Below, one piece after another: positions 45,028-53,393 of a DNA stretch of 64,000 nt. This stretch comes from JAFDZV01 sp035549015 (GTDB lineage Bacteria; Bacteroidota; Ignavibacteria; OLB7): the NCBI GenBank assembly GCA_035549015.1, contig DASZRW010000042.1, positions 1 through 64,000 on the forward strand, in the 5' to 3' direction. The position numbers and the translations under genes were made by a program. The notes beneath the pieces were generated by a model. The model was not told the origin of the DNA. It searched no databases and was given only the letters and a program-made list of their open reading frames with translations. Position 1 is the stretch's first letter. Each line of letters begins with the position of its first letter.

Positions 45028-46545
45028 ATGAGCGAGACTGTTGCCAACGGGATGATTGCCCGGTTGAAGCCCCAGAAGAATCAACTCGACGAGCGGGGCC
45101 TGCTCCGCTACGGAAAGATGTTGATCGATGGCGAGTGGGTTGACGCCCTCTCCGGGAAGACCTTCGAGAGCCGGTACCCCGGCAGCGGCGAGGTGATTGC
45201 GCACGTTGCCGCCGGCGACGCTGCGGACGTTGATCGTGCGGTGCAGGCGGCGCAGCGCGCCTTCAACGATGGGGACTATCGCAGGATGAACGGTGCCGAC
45301 CGCGGGAAGCTTCTCTGGAATATCGCCGACCTGATGGAGCGGCACATCGATGAGCTGGCGGAACTGGAGACGCTGGACAACGGCAAGCCGCTGGTGGAGT
45401 CGTTGAAGGTGGACCTGCCGCAATCGATCGCATGCTTCCGTTATTATGCGGGATGGGCCGGGAAGACCACCGGCGAGACGATCGAAACGAATGCCCGCGC
45501 CAACGCGTTCGCCTGCACGCTCCGCGAGCCGCTGGGTGTCTGCGGCCAGATCATCCCCTGGAATTTTCCGATCCAGATGGCCGCATGGAAGCTGGCTCCG
45601 GCGATCGCCTGCGGCAACACCGTGGTGATCAAGCCGGCGGAGCAGACCTCCGTCTCGCTGCTGCGCCTTGGCGAACTGATGATGGAGGCGGGGCTGCCGA
45701 AGGGCGTGGTCAACATCGTGACCGGTTTCGGCGAGACCGCAGGTGCGGCGCTGGTTGCCCATCCCGGAGTGGAAAAGATTGCGTTCACCGGCTCCGTGGA
45801 GGTTGGAAAGCGTATCATGCGCAACGCGGCCGGCACCCTGAAGAAGGTGACGCTGGAGCTGGGAGGGAAGTCGCCGAACATCGTGTTTGCCGATTCGAAT
45901 CTGGAACTCGCGGCGAAGGTGGCGCTGATGGGAATATTCTTCAACCAGGGGCAGATGTGCACGGCCGGCAGCCGTATCCTGATTGAAAGCTCCGCGCGCG
46001 AACAGTTCCTGGAAGTGCTCGCCGGGCGTGCAGCGAAGATGGCGGTTGGCGATCCGCTGGATCCGAAGACGCGGATGGGTTCGCTGGTGAGCGAGGAACA
46101 GATGAATCGCGTGCTTGGCTATGTGGAGAAGGGGAAGGCGGAGGGGGCACAGCTTCTCTCCGGCGGCGACCGTGTCGGCACGCATGGATACTTCGTGACG
46201 CCGACAGTGTTCGACAACGTCTCCAACGACATGACGATTGCGCGCGAGGAGATCTTCGGTCCGGTGGCCTCCGTGATCACGTTCAACGATGCGGAGGAGG
46301 CGTTGCGCATCGCCAACGATAGCGCATTCGGGCTCGCGTCCGCCGTCTGGACAACGGATCTGAAGAAGGCGCTCACGTTCGCGCGCGGCATCAAGGCCGG
46401 CACCGTCTGGGTGAACACCTACAACATGACGGACAACGCGCTGCCGTTCGGCGGCTACAAGGATTCCGGCTTCGGCCGCGAACTGGGATCGGCGGCGCTC
46501 GATGTCTACACGCAGACCAAGACGGTCTACATCGATCTCAACTAG
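45028..46545 (+). CDS. aldehyde dehydrogenase (NAD-dependent, ALDH1/2-like)
   Basis: 505 residues, typical length. PWNFPIQMAAWKLAPAIACGN with catalytic Asn179, cofactor region FTGSVEVGKRI, general base Glu277 in LELGGKSPN, nucleophile Cys311 in NQGQMCTAGSR, and EEIFGPV, PFGGYKDSGFGRELG near the C terminus. Oxidises aldehydes to acids with NAD(P); closest to the retinal/betaine-type class, substrate not decidable. Stand-alone gene. Confidence 0.93.
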   Translation: MSETVANGMIARLKPQKNQLDERGLLRYGKMLIDGEWVDALSGKTFESRYPGSGEVIAHVAAGDAADVDRAVQAAQRAFNDGDYRRMNGADRGKLLWNIADLMERHIDELAELETLDNGKPLVESLKVDLPQSIACFRYYAGWAGKTTGETIETNARANAFACTLREPLGVCGQIIPWNFPIQMAAWKLAPAIACGNTVVIKPAEQTSVSLLRLGELMMEAGLPKGVVNIVTGFGETAGAALVAHPGVEKIAFTGSVEVGKRIMRNAAGTLKKVTLELGGKSPNIVFADSNLELAAKVALMGIFFNQGQMCTAGSRILIESSAREQFLEVLAGRAAKMAVGDPLDPKTRMGSLVSEEQMNRVLGYVEKGKAEGAQLLSGGDRVGTHGYFVTPTVFDNVSNDMTIAREEIFGPVASVITFNDAEEALRIANDSAFGLASAVWTTDLKKALTFARGIKAGTVWVNTYNMTDNALPFGGYKDSGFGRELGSAALDVYTQTKTVYIDLN

Positions 46546-46848
46546 GCTGCCTCCGGTACTTCACGAATGTGGTCGCCGGGGGCCCGTGCCCTGTCGGGAC
46601 CACGCGGCGATCAGCGCGCGACGGTGCGAGATCGCACTGCTCCGTGCCGCTGGCGAGTGATGCTGCCGATGTTCATGCCGGCGCCGCACTAGGGCGCACA
46701 TGCAGTGTCCGGGCCGTTCCGGGCCGATGCTTCGAGTCAGGCGCTCCCATGCTTGAGCCATGGGAGCGTTTTCGTTGATGCCGGTGCGGTGCGGGCCGCA
46801 TGGCGGGGATGTTCCGCATCGGCGCCGCGGGGCCTCGCCCGCCGGAGG
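46546..46848. other. convergent intergenic region
   Basis: 303 bases between the aldehyde dehydrogenase and the oppositely oriented exonuclease gene. No gene; holds the terminator at 46742-46772. Confidence 0.5.
46742..46772 (+). terminator. intrinsic terminator
   Basis: 10-bp stem CGCTCCCATG / CATGGGAGCG with a seven-base loop, followed by TTTT. Serves the aldehyde dehydrogenase transcript although it lies about 195 bases past the stop codon. Confidence 0.75.
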
Positions 46849-47613
46849 TCATCGCGCGGAATATGTGCCTCCGGCGCGCAGCACCTCCAGCCACAACGCG
46901 GCGGCGTTCCGTGCATCGTCGATGGCGCGGTGGCGGTTCAGCGGTGCCGGAAGCTCCGCGATCTCCAGTGCGCGCTCCATGTTGACGCCCCGGCCAACGA
47001 AGGCATCACTGAACGCCGGCTTGATATTGATGTACTCGTCATCGAACGGATACGGCAGGCGATGGAATGCGCATGCCTGGCGCAGCAGATAGCGGTCGAA
47101 CGCGCCCCATGAACAGAGCGTGCACTCTGCCGGCTCCCTGAGCCATGCCACGAAGTTCGCGAGAGCTTCCGGGAAGGCCGGAGCGGTGTCCACGTCCTGC
47201 TGGGTAATCGATGTGAGCCGCATACAGTACTGGCTGAGCCGCGGGTAGCGTGTGGGGCGCACAAATGTCTGGAACTCGTCAATGATGCGTCTGGTGGAGT
47301 ATTCCATGCGGATGCATCCGAACTCGATGATCTCTTCGTCGCTGCGGCGATTCATTTCCGGCCAGCAGGTGGCTTCGAAGTCGAGGATGATGTAGTACTG
47401 TTTTGCGATAAGGCTCTCCCGATTCAGTGTGATCGGACAAGTTAGAAAGGGCGGTATCGCTGCGAAAGCATATTGACGTACTGCGTCGCCGTGGAAACGA
47501 TGTGTCACGAGAGGGGGTGCAGGGAAGGGCGGCGCGCCTGCTGCGAAGATTTCGTGGCATTTCTTCGGTGCGAGGTTTTGAAATGCAGGGGCTTTGGTAG
47601 TAGATTCTTTCAC
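46849..47613 (-). CDS. DEDDh 3'-5' exonuclease, KapD/ERI1-like
   Basis: The conserved part (about 180 residues from QYYIILDFEATCWPEMN) carries ExoI ILDFEATC, the ExoII region TSITQQDVDTAP with LCSWGAFDRYLLRQ, and ExoIII HRAIDDARNAAALW, giving all DEDDh catalytic residues. Similar to KapD and the eukaryotic ERI1 RNases, so RNA trimming is likely. The start is unclear: the frame opens at a GTG (47613) only 28 bases from a divergent gene, and the first ~70 residues are not conserved. A GGGAG stands a few bases before an ATC codon at about 47412, immediately ahead of the conserved domain, so the true start may be there or at a nearby CTG. Confidence 0.82.
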   Translation of the reverse strand: MKESTTKAPAFQNLAPKKCHEIFAAGAPPFPAPPLVTHRFHGDAVRQYAFAAIPPFLTCPITLNRESLIAKQYYIILDFEATCWPEMNRRSDEEIIEFGCIRMEYSTRRIIDEFQTFVRPTRYPRLSQYCMRLTSITQQDVDTAPAFPEALANFVAWLREPAECTLCSWGAFDRYLLRQACAFHRLPYPFDDEYINIKPAFSDAFVGRGVNMERALEIAELPAPLNRHRAIDDARNAAALWLEVLRAGGTYSAR

Positions 47614-47641
47614 TGTTTGCAGATGAACCAGGAGGAATACG

Positions 47642-48205
47642 ATGGCAGTAACCGGCTTAGGTACAATGCGCGAAGAGCTTCAGGGCACTTCGGTGGACGC
47701 ATTGTTCCAGCGTGGTGAGGCGGACCGATTACTGGCGCGCCCGAAGGCGCAGGAGGACTTGGAGAAGATTGCGAAGTCCGAACGAAGTGATCATCGCTTG
47801 CGTGTTCTTGCACACGAATTGCTCGTGATGTCCGGCAAGAACCCTGACCCGCGGATGGTTCGCATTTATTGCGAGGCGATATCCGGCGCGTTCATGCACA
47901 ACTGGTGGGCGCTTCCAGGGCATCACCTGGGCAAGTTCGGCAGCACGCTCATACGGTTCGGTGAAGCCGCTCTGCCATATCTTCTGAAGGAGATGGATGA
48001 TCCGGCGCTTCTGACGTATCTGGGGCCGGATGCCCCGATCAACAGGGAATATCGGTACTGTGTCGGCGATCTGGCGCTGTATCTGGCGTCGCAGATCGGC
48101 GGGTTCGAGTTCTCCGACGCAAAGGAGCCGGAAGTGCGCGAGGCGGCCCGGATGCAGTACATGAAAGATCTTTCGGAGAAGCTCGCCAACGTCAAGCGCA
48201 AGTAG
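47642..48205 (+). CDS. hypothetical soluble helical protein
   Basis: 187 residues, no family recognised. A textbook AGGAGG lies 8 bases before the ATG, one of the clearest ribosome sites in the window. No signal peptide or membrane helix. Helical, with HEAT-like helix pairs (QEDLEKIAKSERSDHRLRVL, FGEAALPYLLKEMDDPALL), a Trp-rich turn HNWWALPGHHLGKFG and a Lys-rich tail. Cytosolic by inference. Its promoter region is shared with the divergent exonuclease. Confidence 0.75.
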   Translation: MAVTGLGTMREELQGTSVDALFQRGEADRLLARPKAQEDLEKIAKSERSDHRLRVLAHELLVMSGKNPDPRMVRIYCEAISGAFMHNWWALPGHHLGKFGSTLIRFGEAALPYLLKEMDDPALLTYLGPDAPINREYRYCVGDLALYLASQIGGFEFSDAKEPEVREAARMQYMKDLSEKLANVKRK

Positions 48206-48690
48206 GATCGGTTATCCACGTCTCCGAGAAGACTCCTCCCACATCTCCCGCCGCAGCATTTGTGCGCTCACTTCCGGCACGATCGGCAGCACGAGCATCG
48301 CTTCCGATCGGCCCCGCGAACAACGTCCGGAAGATCCGCGGCGCACGTTATCATCGGGCCCCACTCGCCGAGAATACTCGAGAGCGTTTCCAGCGGAACG
48401 CCCCGGTGCCGCCGTGTATGGTTGGCAGCGGAGCCGCGCCGGATCGCCGCTGTCCGCCGGCCGGGTGTAACCCGCGGCACGCCGGCCGGGCTGCGCCCGC
48501 GGCGCAATGTCGCGAAGCGATAATCGGCCGGTGTGTTGTGCACACCGGCTCACTTCTGTAGATTCTGAACGCATTCGCCTGCATGGGGCCAGGGTCCGGC
48601 CTCTCCTGCTCGCAGGCTTCTCTGCCGGATATCTCCCATATCCAACGCCGAGGTCCAATCGGATCGTAGTTGCTTTATCCACGGAGATCC
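48206..48690. other. GC-rich structured intergenic region
   Basis: 485 bases without a supportable gene. It contains a 25-bp imperfect tandem duplication (48455-48479, 48480-48504), each copy able to form a mini-hairpin, and a perfect 9-bp inverted repeat GCCGGTGTG / CACACCGGC at 48527-48549. Could be a leader RNA or just promoter DNA of the secreted protein downstream. Confidence 0.5.
48455..48504. repeat. 25-bp tandem duplication with mini-hairpins
   Basis: Two adjacent copies differ at six of 25 positions. Both keep a 5-bp stem: CGGGT-GTA-ACCCG in copy 1 and CGGGC-TGC-GCCCG in copy 2, so one pair changed on both sides. Confidence 0.55.
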
Positions 48691-49572
48691 ATGAAAACCG
48701 TATCTACCATTCTGCTGAAACGTGGCATGGCGCTGGCTATGGCGTACATCGTTGCGGTGGCGGCGCATGCGATCGCTCAGGTACCGGGAAACTCCGGCGC
48801 GTACGACAGCGGCGCCAATCCCCTGAATGCGCAGCGGCGCAGCGCGGTTGTACAGGGAACCAGAGCTGCATCGGACGTCATCTGGGTGATGCCGTCCATC
48901 AATACCGATCCACACAATCGTGGCATTCATCTCCCCATCACTCTACAGAATCCCAACGGCAGAACGATCTGCGATCCCAACTCGCTCCAGATGACGGTTG
49001 CGTACAATGCAACGGTCTTCTTCATCCGCTCGGTGACACGCGGAACGATTGTGAGCAAGACGCTGGGGCACGACTCGATCTACGTGACGATCTCGTTCGC
49101 CGGCGCCGCCCCGGTAACCGACGGCGTGTTCACCGAGTTGGTTGGCGACGTGCTGGTTGGCAGCGAACAGTCCACCACGCTCGATATCGTTTCGCTGACA
49201 TGCGCCGGCGCCCCGGTCACCGATTCGCTGCAGGAGGGTCTGCTCTATCTCGGCCCGGGCTTCTGCGAGAACGGAAGTGACCGGCTGCTGATCTACACCG
49301 ATGGGTTGAAGATCAACAAGATCGCTCCCAACCCCACACGCGGCGCCGTGACCGTGAATGTCACCACGATGGAAGTGGTGGAGACATGGCTCGAAGTATA
49401 TGCGATGAACGGGAACCGGGTTTTCGCGACCTCCTGGACGCCTGCCAGTGAGCAGGAGAGCGATATGAAGCGGGAGATCGTATTGCCGGCCGATATTCCC
49501 AGCGGCACCTACAGGATGGTGCTTCGCACGCCGGAGCGGAGCGACGTACAATCTCTCATCATCTCGAAGTAA
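48691..49572 (+). CDS. secreted protein with type IX sorting domain
   Basis: 293 residues from MKTVSTILLKRGMAL; GGAG about 6 bases upstream. Signal peptide AMAYIVAVAAHAIAQ. A beta-sandwich of cohesin-like or invasin-like appearance occupies about 65-190 (HLPITLQNPNGRTICDPNSL, LDIVSLTCAGAPVTDS). The C-terminal domain opens KINKIAPNPTRGAVTV, a clear Por signature, and ends SLIISK. Surface delivery by type IX secretion is inferred. Only 15 bases separate it from the double-OmpA barrel gene, so they form an operon and may act together. Confidence 0.83.
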   Translation: MKTVSTILLKRGMALAMAYIVAVAAHAIAQVPGNSGAYDSGANPLNAQRRSAVVQGTRAASDVIWVMPSINTDPHNRGIHLPITLQNPNGRTICDPNSLQMTVAYNATVFFIRSVTRGTIVSKTLGHDSIYVTISFAGAAPVTDGVFTELVGDVLVGSEQSTTLDIVSLTCAGAPVTDSLQEGLLYLGPGFCENGSDRLLIYTDGLKINKIAPNPTRGAVTVNVTTMEVVETWLEVYAMNGNRVFATSWTPASEQESDMKREIVLPADIPSGTYRMVLRTPERSDVQSLIISK

Positions 49573-49587
49573 CAGGGGATCGTAGCC

Positions 49588-51594
49588 ATGATGAACGCAT
49601 TACGTCGCTGCGAGCAACCTGGACTCGGGAGGCTGCGATTGGGCGCGCTTGCGCTTGCGATGCTCACGGCAGGCTCGCTCCGTGCGCAGGAGGCGCTGGA
49701 CACCACCGGGACGCGCGTGGGGGTGTTCGGGGCCTACCAGCTGGTGCAGCAGCAGGCCACGATTATCGGCATCCCCGGTATCCCAACGTGCTCGCCCGGG
49801 TTCTCCAGCGGCAACGGTTCCGGGTTTGCAGCGGGTGTGTTGGGGCAGTGGCGCTCCAGCAGTGCGTTCGCGCTGCAGGCTCGCCTGGGATACTCCACCG
49901 GCACCACCACATTGCGGGTGCAGGAGAATATCGGCAACGCCCTGGAGAACGGAGAGGTGGTGATCGCCACAACGGAGCATCGCCTGAAGACCACGCTCGG
50001 CCTCATCGATCTCGAGCCGCGGCTGCTGGTACGTCCGTTCTCCTTCCCGGTATCGCTGAACCTCGGCGTTCAGTGCGGGATCGTCAGCTCCTTTACGTAC
50101 GATCAGGAGGAGGCGATCATCTCCCCGACGAATGTGCGCTTCACCGGCGGTCTGGTGCGGAATCACTATTCCGGGAAGGTGCCGGATGCTCCAAGCGTCC
50201 AGTTCTCCGGCCTCGTGGGGCTCAGCTACGAGCTGCCGCTCTCGGCAAAGGTGTCGCTCAGTCCCGAGGTGACGTACTACCGCTCCTTCTCTCAGCTGGT
50301 GCAGGACTCCAACTGGTACGCCCACGGCCTGCGCATCGGCTTCTCGATGACCTACACGCTGAACTCGGAGCATACCTTCGCCGACAGCACCGGACCTTCG
50401 AAGATGCTCTCGGCGACGGTTGCCGCGGTAAAGCTCTCGGACGACGAGCAGTCCGGCGCGCAGATGTCCAAGATGCATGTGGAGGAATTCGTTGCTCCAC
50501 AGCTGCGGCCGCTTCTCAACTTCATGTTCTTCGATGAGGGCTCCGCCGATATTCCGTCGCGATACGACCGGTTGACGCCGCAGGACGCGGCGAGCTTCGA
50601 CATGAACCGGTTGCAGAATCTGGAGGTGCTGCCCACCTACTATCAGATGCTGAACGTGATCGGCCTGCGCATGCAGAAGAATCCGGCTGCGACGCTGACC
50701 CTGATCGGATGCAATGCCGATGCGGGGGAGGAACGCGGGAAGGTGGACCTTTCACGCAAGCGGGCGGAGTCCGTGCGCAACTATCTGCGCGATGTCTGGA
50801 AGATCGGTGAGGACCGGTTGAAGGTCGAGGCGCGCGGACTTCCGGAGAAGCCCTCCGGATCCACGCCGGACGGCATGGAGGAGAACCGGCGCGTGGAGAT
50901 TCGCTCCAGCACTCCGGATATCCTGGAGCCGGTGTTCGTTGTGGACACGGCGTTGACCACCGATCCGGCCGCCGTGCGCTTCATCACCGAAGTGGCGTCG
51001 GAGGTGGGGGTGGAACAGTGGAAGCTGGTTGCCTCGCAGGGCGATCACGAGCTGAAGACATTCGCCGGCAACGGCTCCGTGCCGCATACGCTGGACTGGG
51101 GGCTGCAGAGTGAACGCGCCTCGATTCCGCGCGGCTCGCAGAAGGTGAACTACCGTCTGGAGGTAACCGATTCGGTGAAGAACCGGTTCGTGACGCCGAT
51201 GGGATCCATCGGGGTTGAGCAGATGACCGTGAAGAAGAAGCGGGAGGAGGGGCTGGCGGACAAGGAGATCAACAAGTTCAGCCTGATTCTCTTCGAGTAC
51301 GGCAAGTCCGAGATCAGCGACGCCAACCGCAGGATCGTGGAGTTCATCAGGCAGAAGATCGATCCGAACGCCAAGGTGCTGGTTACCGGACATACGGACC
51401 GGGCCGGCGACGCAGCGGTGAACCAGAGGCTTTCCGAGGAGCGCGCCCGTTCAACGGCGCGCGCGCTCGGCGTGCCGAATGCGGATGTGAAGGGGCTGGG
51501 GGAATCGATTCTGCTCTACAACAACGATCTCCCGGAAGGACGCTTCTACTGCCGCGTGGTGAACGTGGTGGTGGAGACCCAGATCGGGCAGTAG
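49588..51594 (+). CDS. outer-membrane barrel protein with two OmpA domains
   Basis: 668 residues; AGGGGAT precedes the ATG. Signal peptide LGALALAMLTAGSLRAQ. About residues 35-265 form a beta-barrel-like region (VGVFGAYQLVQQQATIIGIP, LRIGFSMTYTL). A first OmpA-type domain spans about 305-450 (FMFFDEGSADIPSRYDRL, SRKRAESVRNYLRD, ENRRVEIRSS), a beta-rich linker follows (about 460-555), and a second OmpA domain ends the protein (FSLILFEYGKSEISDANRRI, VLVTGHTDRAGDAAVNQRLS, LPEGRFYCRVVNVVV). One barrel with two peptidoglycan-binding modules is unusual. Likely an outer-membrane anchor serving the secreted partner encoded just upstream. Confidence 0.87.
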   Translation: MMNALRRCEQPGLGRLRLGALALAMLTAGSLRAQEALDTTGTRVGVFGAYQLVQQQATIIGIPGIPTCSPGFSSGNGSGFAAGVLGQWRSSSAFALQARLGYSTGTTTLRVQENIGNALENGEVVIATTEHRLKTTLGLIDLEPRLLVRPFSFPVSLNLGVQCGIVSSFTYDQEEAIISPTNVRFTGGLVRNHYSGKVPDAPSVQFSGLVGLSYELPLSAKVSLSPEVTYYRSFSQLVQDSNWYAHGLRIGFSMTYTLNSEHTFADSTGPSKMLSATVAAVKLSDDEQSGAQMSKMHVEEFVAPQLRPLLNFMFFDEGSADIPSRYDRLTPQDAASFDMNRLQNLEVLPTYYQMLNVIGLRMQKNPAATLTLIGCNADAGEERGKVDLSRKRAESVRNYLRDVWKIGEDRLKVEARGLPEKPSGSTPDGMEENRRVEIRSSTPDILEPVFVVDTALTTDPAAVRFITEVASEVGVEQWKLVASQGDHELKTFAGNGSVPHTLDWGLQSERASIPRGSQKVNYRLEVTDSVKNRFVTPMGSIGVEQMTVKKKREEGLADKEINKFSLILFEYGKSEISDANRRIVEFIRQKIDPNAKVLVTGHTDRAGDAAVNQRLSEERARSTARALGVPNADVKGLGESILLYNNDLPEGRFYCRVVNVVVETQIGQ

Positions 51595-51661
51595 CTGCCG
51601 GGTTCCGCGAACCGCAGGGCAGGCGTTGCAACGCGTGCACGAGATACAGGGGCGAAATACG

Positions 51662-51700
51662 AACGGGCGCCATGATGCATTGTCATCGTGGCGCCCGTTT
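51662..51700 (+). terminator. intrinsic terminator
   Basis: Stem AACGGGCGCCA / TGGCGCCCGTT with an internal, partly paired loop, ending in TTT; 68 bases after the double-OmpA stop codon. Confidence 0.85.
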
Positions 51701-51802
51701 GCATAACTTCAACCTTGCCCTGCTCCACGAATCCCGGCATCTTCATCATGGACAATGCACCGGTCCACTATCTCGGTGCGTGCCGTATTTCCGGTTAACC
51801 GT

Positions 51803-53287
51803 ATGCGTATCTCTCTCAATCTCCGTCCGCTTCTGCATGCAGCGGTCGCATCAGGCCTTCTGGCCGGACTGCTCCTTGCGGGCTGCAAGAGCGATCCCAC
51901 CGGCCCCCCGCCCGTCGTGATCCCCGGGCCGACGGAGACGATCATCTACTCCAAGCATATCCAGCCGATCTTCACCAACAGCTGCGGCGGCACCGGCTGC
52001 CATCTGAGCAACGACAATCTCAACGGTGTGCTGCTGGATTCATGGGAACATCTGATGTCCGGGGCAGCGGATTACGGCGCGGAGATCGTTCCCTATTCCG
52101 TTGCAAAGAGCCATCTGTTCCAGCACATCAACAGCGACACCACGCTCTCGCCGGTCGTGGAGCCGGTTCAGCGAATGCCGCTGGCACGCAGTCCGCTTCC
52201 TCAGGAGCAGGTGGATGCAATCCGCCGTTGGATCGCCGAGGGAGCGAAGAACGACAACGGCGAGGTTGCCCTGGGGACTCCGAGCCGTCCGCGGGTCTAC
52301 GTGGCGGCGCAGGCCGACGATGCGGTGACGGTGATCGATCAGGCCACGCAGCTCGTTGCGCGCTACATCCCGGTTGGAAGCATCACCGGCGGAGCTCCGG
52401 AGTCGCCGCACAACCTGGTGCTCTCCCCCGATGGAAACTATCTCTACGTCAACCTGATCGTTGCAGGGATGGTGGAGAAATACGATGCCCACACCTTCGC
52501 CAAGCTGGGCTCCGTGCGTGTCGGGCTCTCTCCGGCGCAGATCGCCATCACGCACGATGGCTCCACGCTCTATGTTTCCAACTTCGACCAGACGCTTGCG
52601 CAGACGTTCGTGATGCGGCTGAACGCGGCCACGCTCACGGTTACCGATACCATCTTCGATGTGGGCCTGGCTCCGCACGGTGTAACGCTGAGTGCGGACG
52701 AGAAGTATCTCTATACCACGAACGCATTCAGTGACGATATCAGCGAGATCGATCTCTCCACGCTGCAGGTGAAGCGCCGCTTCCTCGCCACGCCGGATTC
52801 CCCGCTGCCCCCCAGCACGAAGCCGCTGTTGCAGCCCTATCAGAGCGTGATATCGCACGACGGCCGCTATCTCTTCTTCTCCTGCCGCGTGCACTCGCAG
52901 GTCCGCGTGGTGGACCTCACAACGGGGCGTGTGATCGACAGCATCGCCGTCGGCACAACGCCTCTGGTGTTGAACATGACGCCGGACGGCCGTGAGATCT
53001 GGGTTCCGAACCAGGCTGCGGCCTCCCTTACCGTGATCGATGTTGCCTCGCGCAGCGTTGTGGCAACCATCACCGATCTCAAGCAGCAGCCACATGCGGT
53101 CGGGTTCTCCGCCGACGGCAGGACCGCCTTCCTGAGCTGCGAGAATCAGAACGGCAACCAGCACCATGCAACCATCGGCAGTTCGCTCGCGCCGGGGTTG
53201 GTCTATGTGATCGATGTGGCAACGCGCCGCGTAATCCGATCCATGGAGGTTGGCTCCTTCGCCGCCGGTGTAGCCGTTGCGGGATAA
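51803..53287 (+). CDS. heme-motif and YVTN beta-propeller lipoprotein
   Basis: 494 residues from MRISLNLRPLLHAAVASG with lipobox LLLAGC. An N-terminal cytochrome-like domain of the Planctomycete PSCyt1 type (about 40-145) carries Cys61-GGTG-Cys66-His67, a CX4CH rather than CXXCH heme motif, and the expected later Met125 (QRMPLARSPLPQEQVDAIRR). A seven-bladed YVTN-type propeller follows (VYVAAQADDAVTVIDQATQL, NLVLSPDGNYLYVN, AQIAITHDGSTLYVSNF, GVTLSADEKYLYTTNAF, LNMTPDGREIWVPNQ, AVGFSADGRTAFLSCE). Outer-membrane or surface lipoprotein, possibly electron-transferring. The next gene encodes a second propeller-like surface protein. Confidence 0.85.
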   Translation: MRISLNLRPLLHAAVASGLLAGLLLAGCKSDPTGPPPVVIPGPTETIIYSKHIQPIFTNSCGGTGCHLSNDNLNGVLLDSWEHLMSGAADYGAEIVPYSVAKSHLFQHINSDTTLSPVVEPVQRMPLARSPLPQEQVDAIRRWIAEGAKNDNGEVALGTPSRPRVYVAAQADDAVTVIDQATQLVARYIPVGSITGGAPESPHNLVLSPDGNYLYVNLIVAGMVEKYDAHTFAKLGSVRVGLSPAQIAITHDGSTLYVSNFDQTLAQTFVMRLNAATLTVTDTIFDVGLAPHGVTLSADEKYLYTTNAFSDDISEIDLSTLQVKRRFLATPDSPLPPSTKPLLQPYQSVISHDGRYLFFSCRVHSQVRVVDLTTGRVIDSIAVGTTPLVLNMTPDGREIWVPNQAAASLTVIDVASRSVVATITDLKQQPHAVGFSADGRTAFLSCENQNGNQHHATIGSSLAPGLVYVIDVATRRVIRSMEVGSFAAGVAVAG

Positions 53288-53393
53288 CGAGCGTGAAGCC
53301 GGGTTGGAGCGCGCCCGGAGCATCACCCTGGAGATACCATCAATGCCCGCCGGCATCGGCGGCACTCTATCACGGTTTCCATCGAACTATCCG

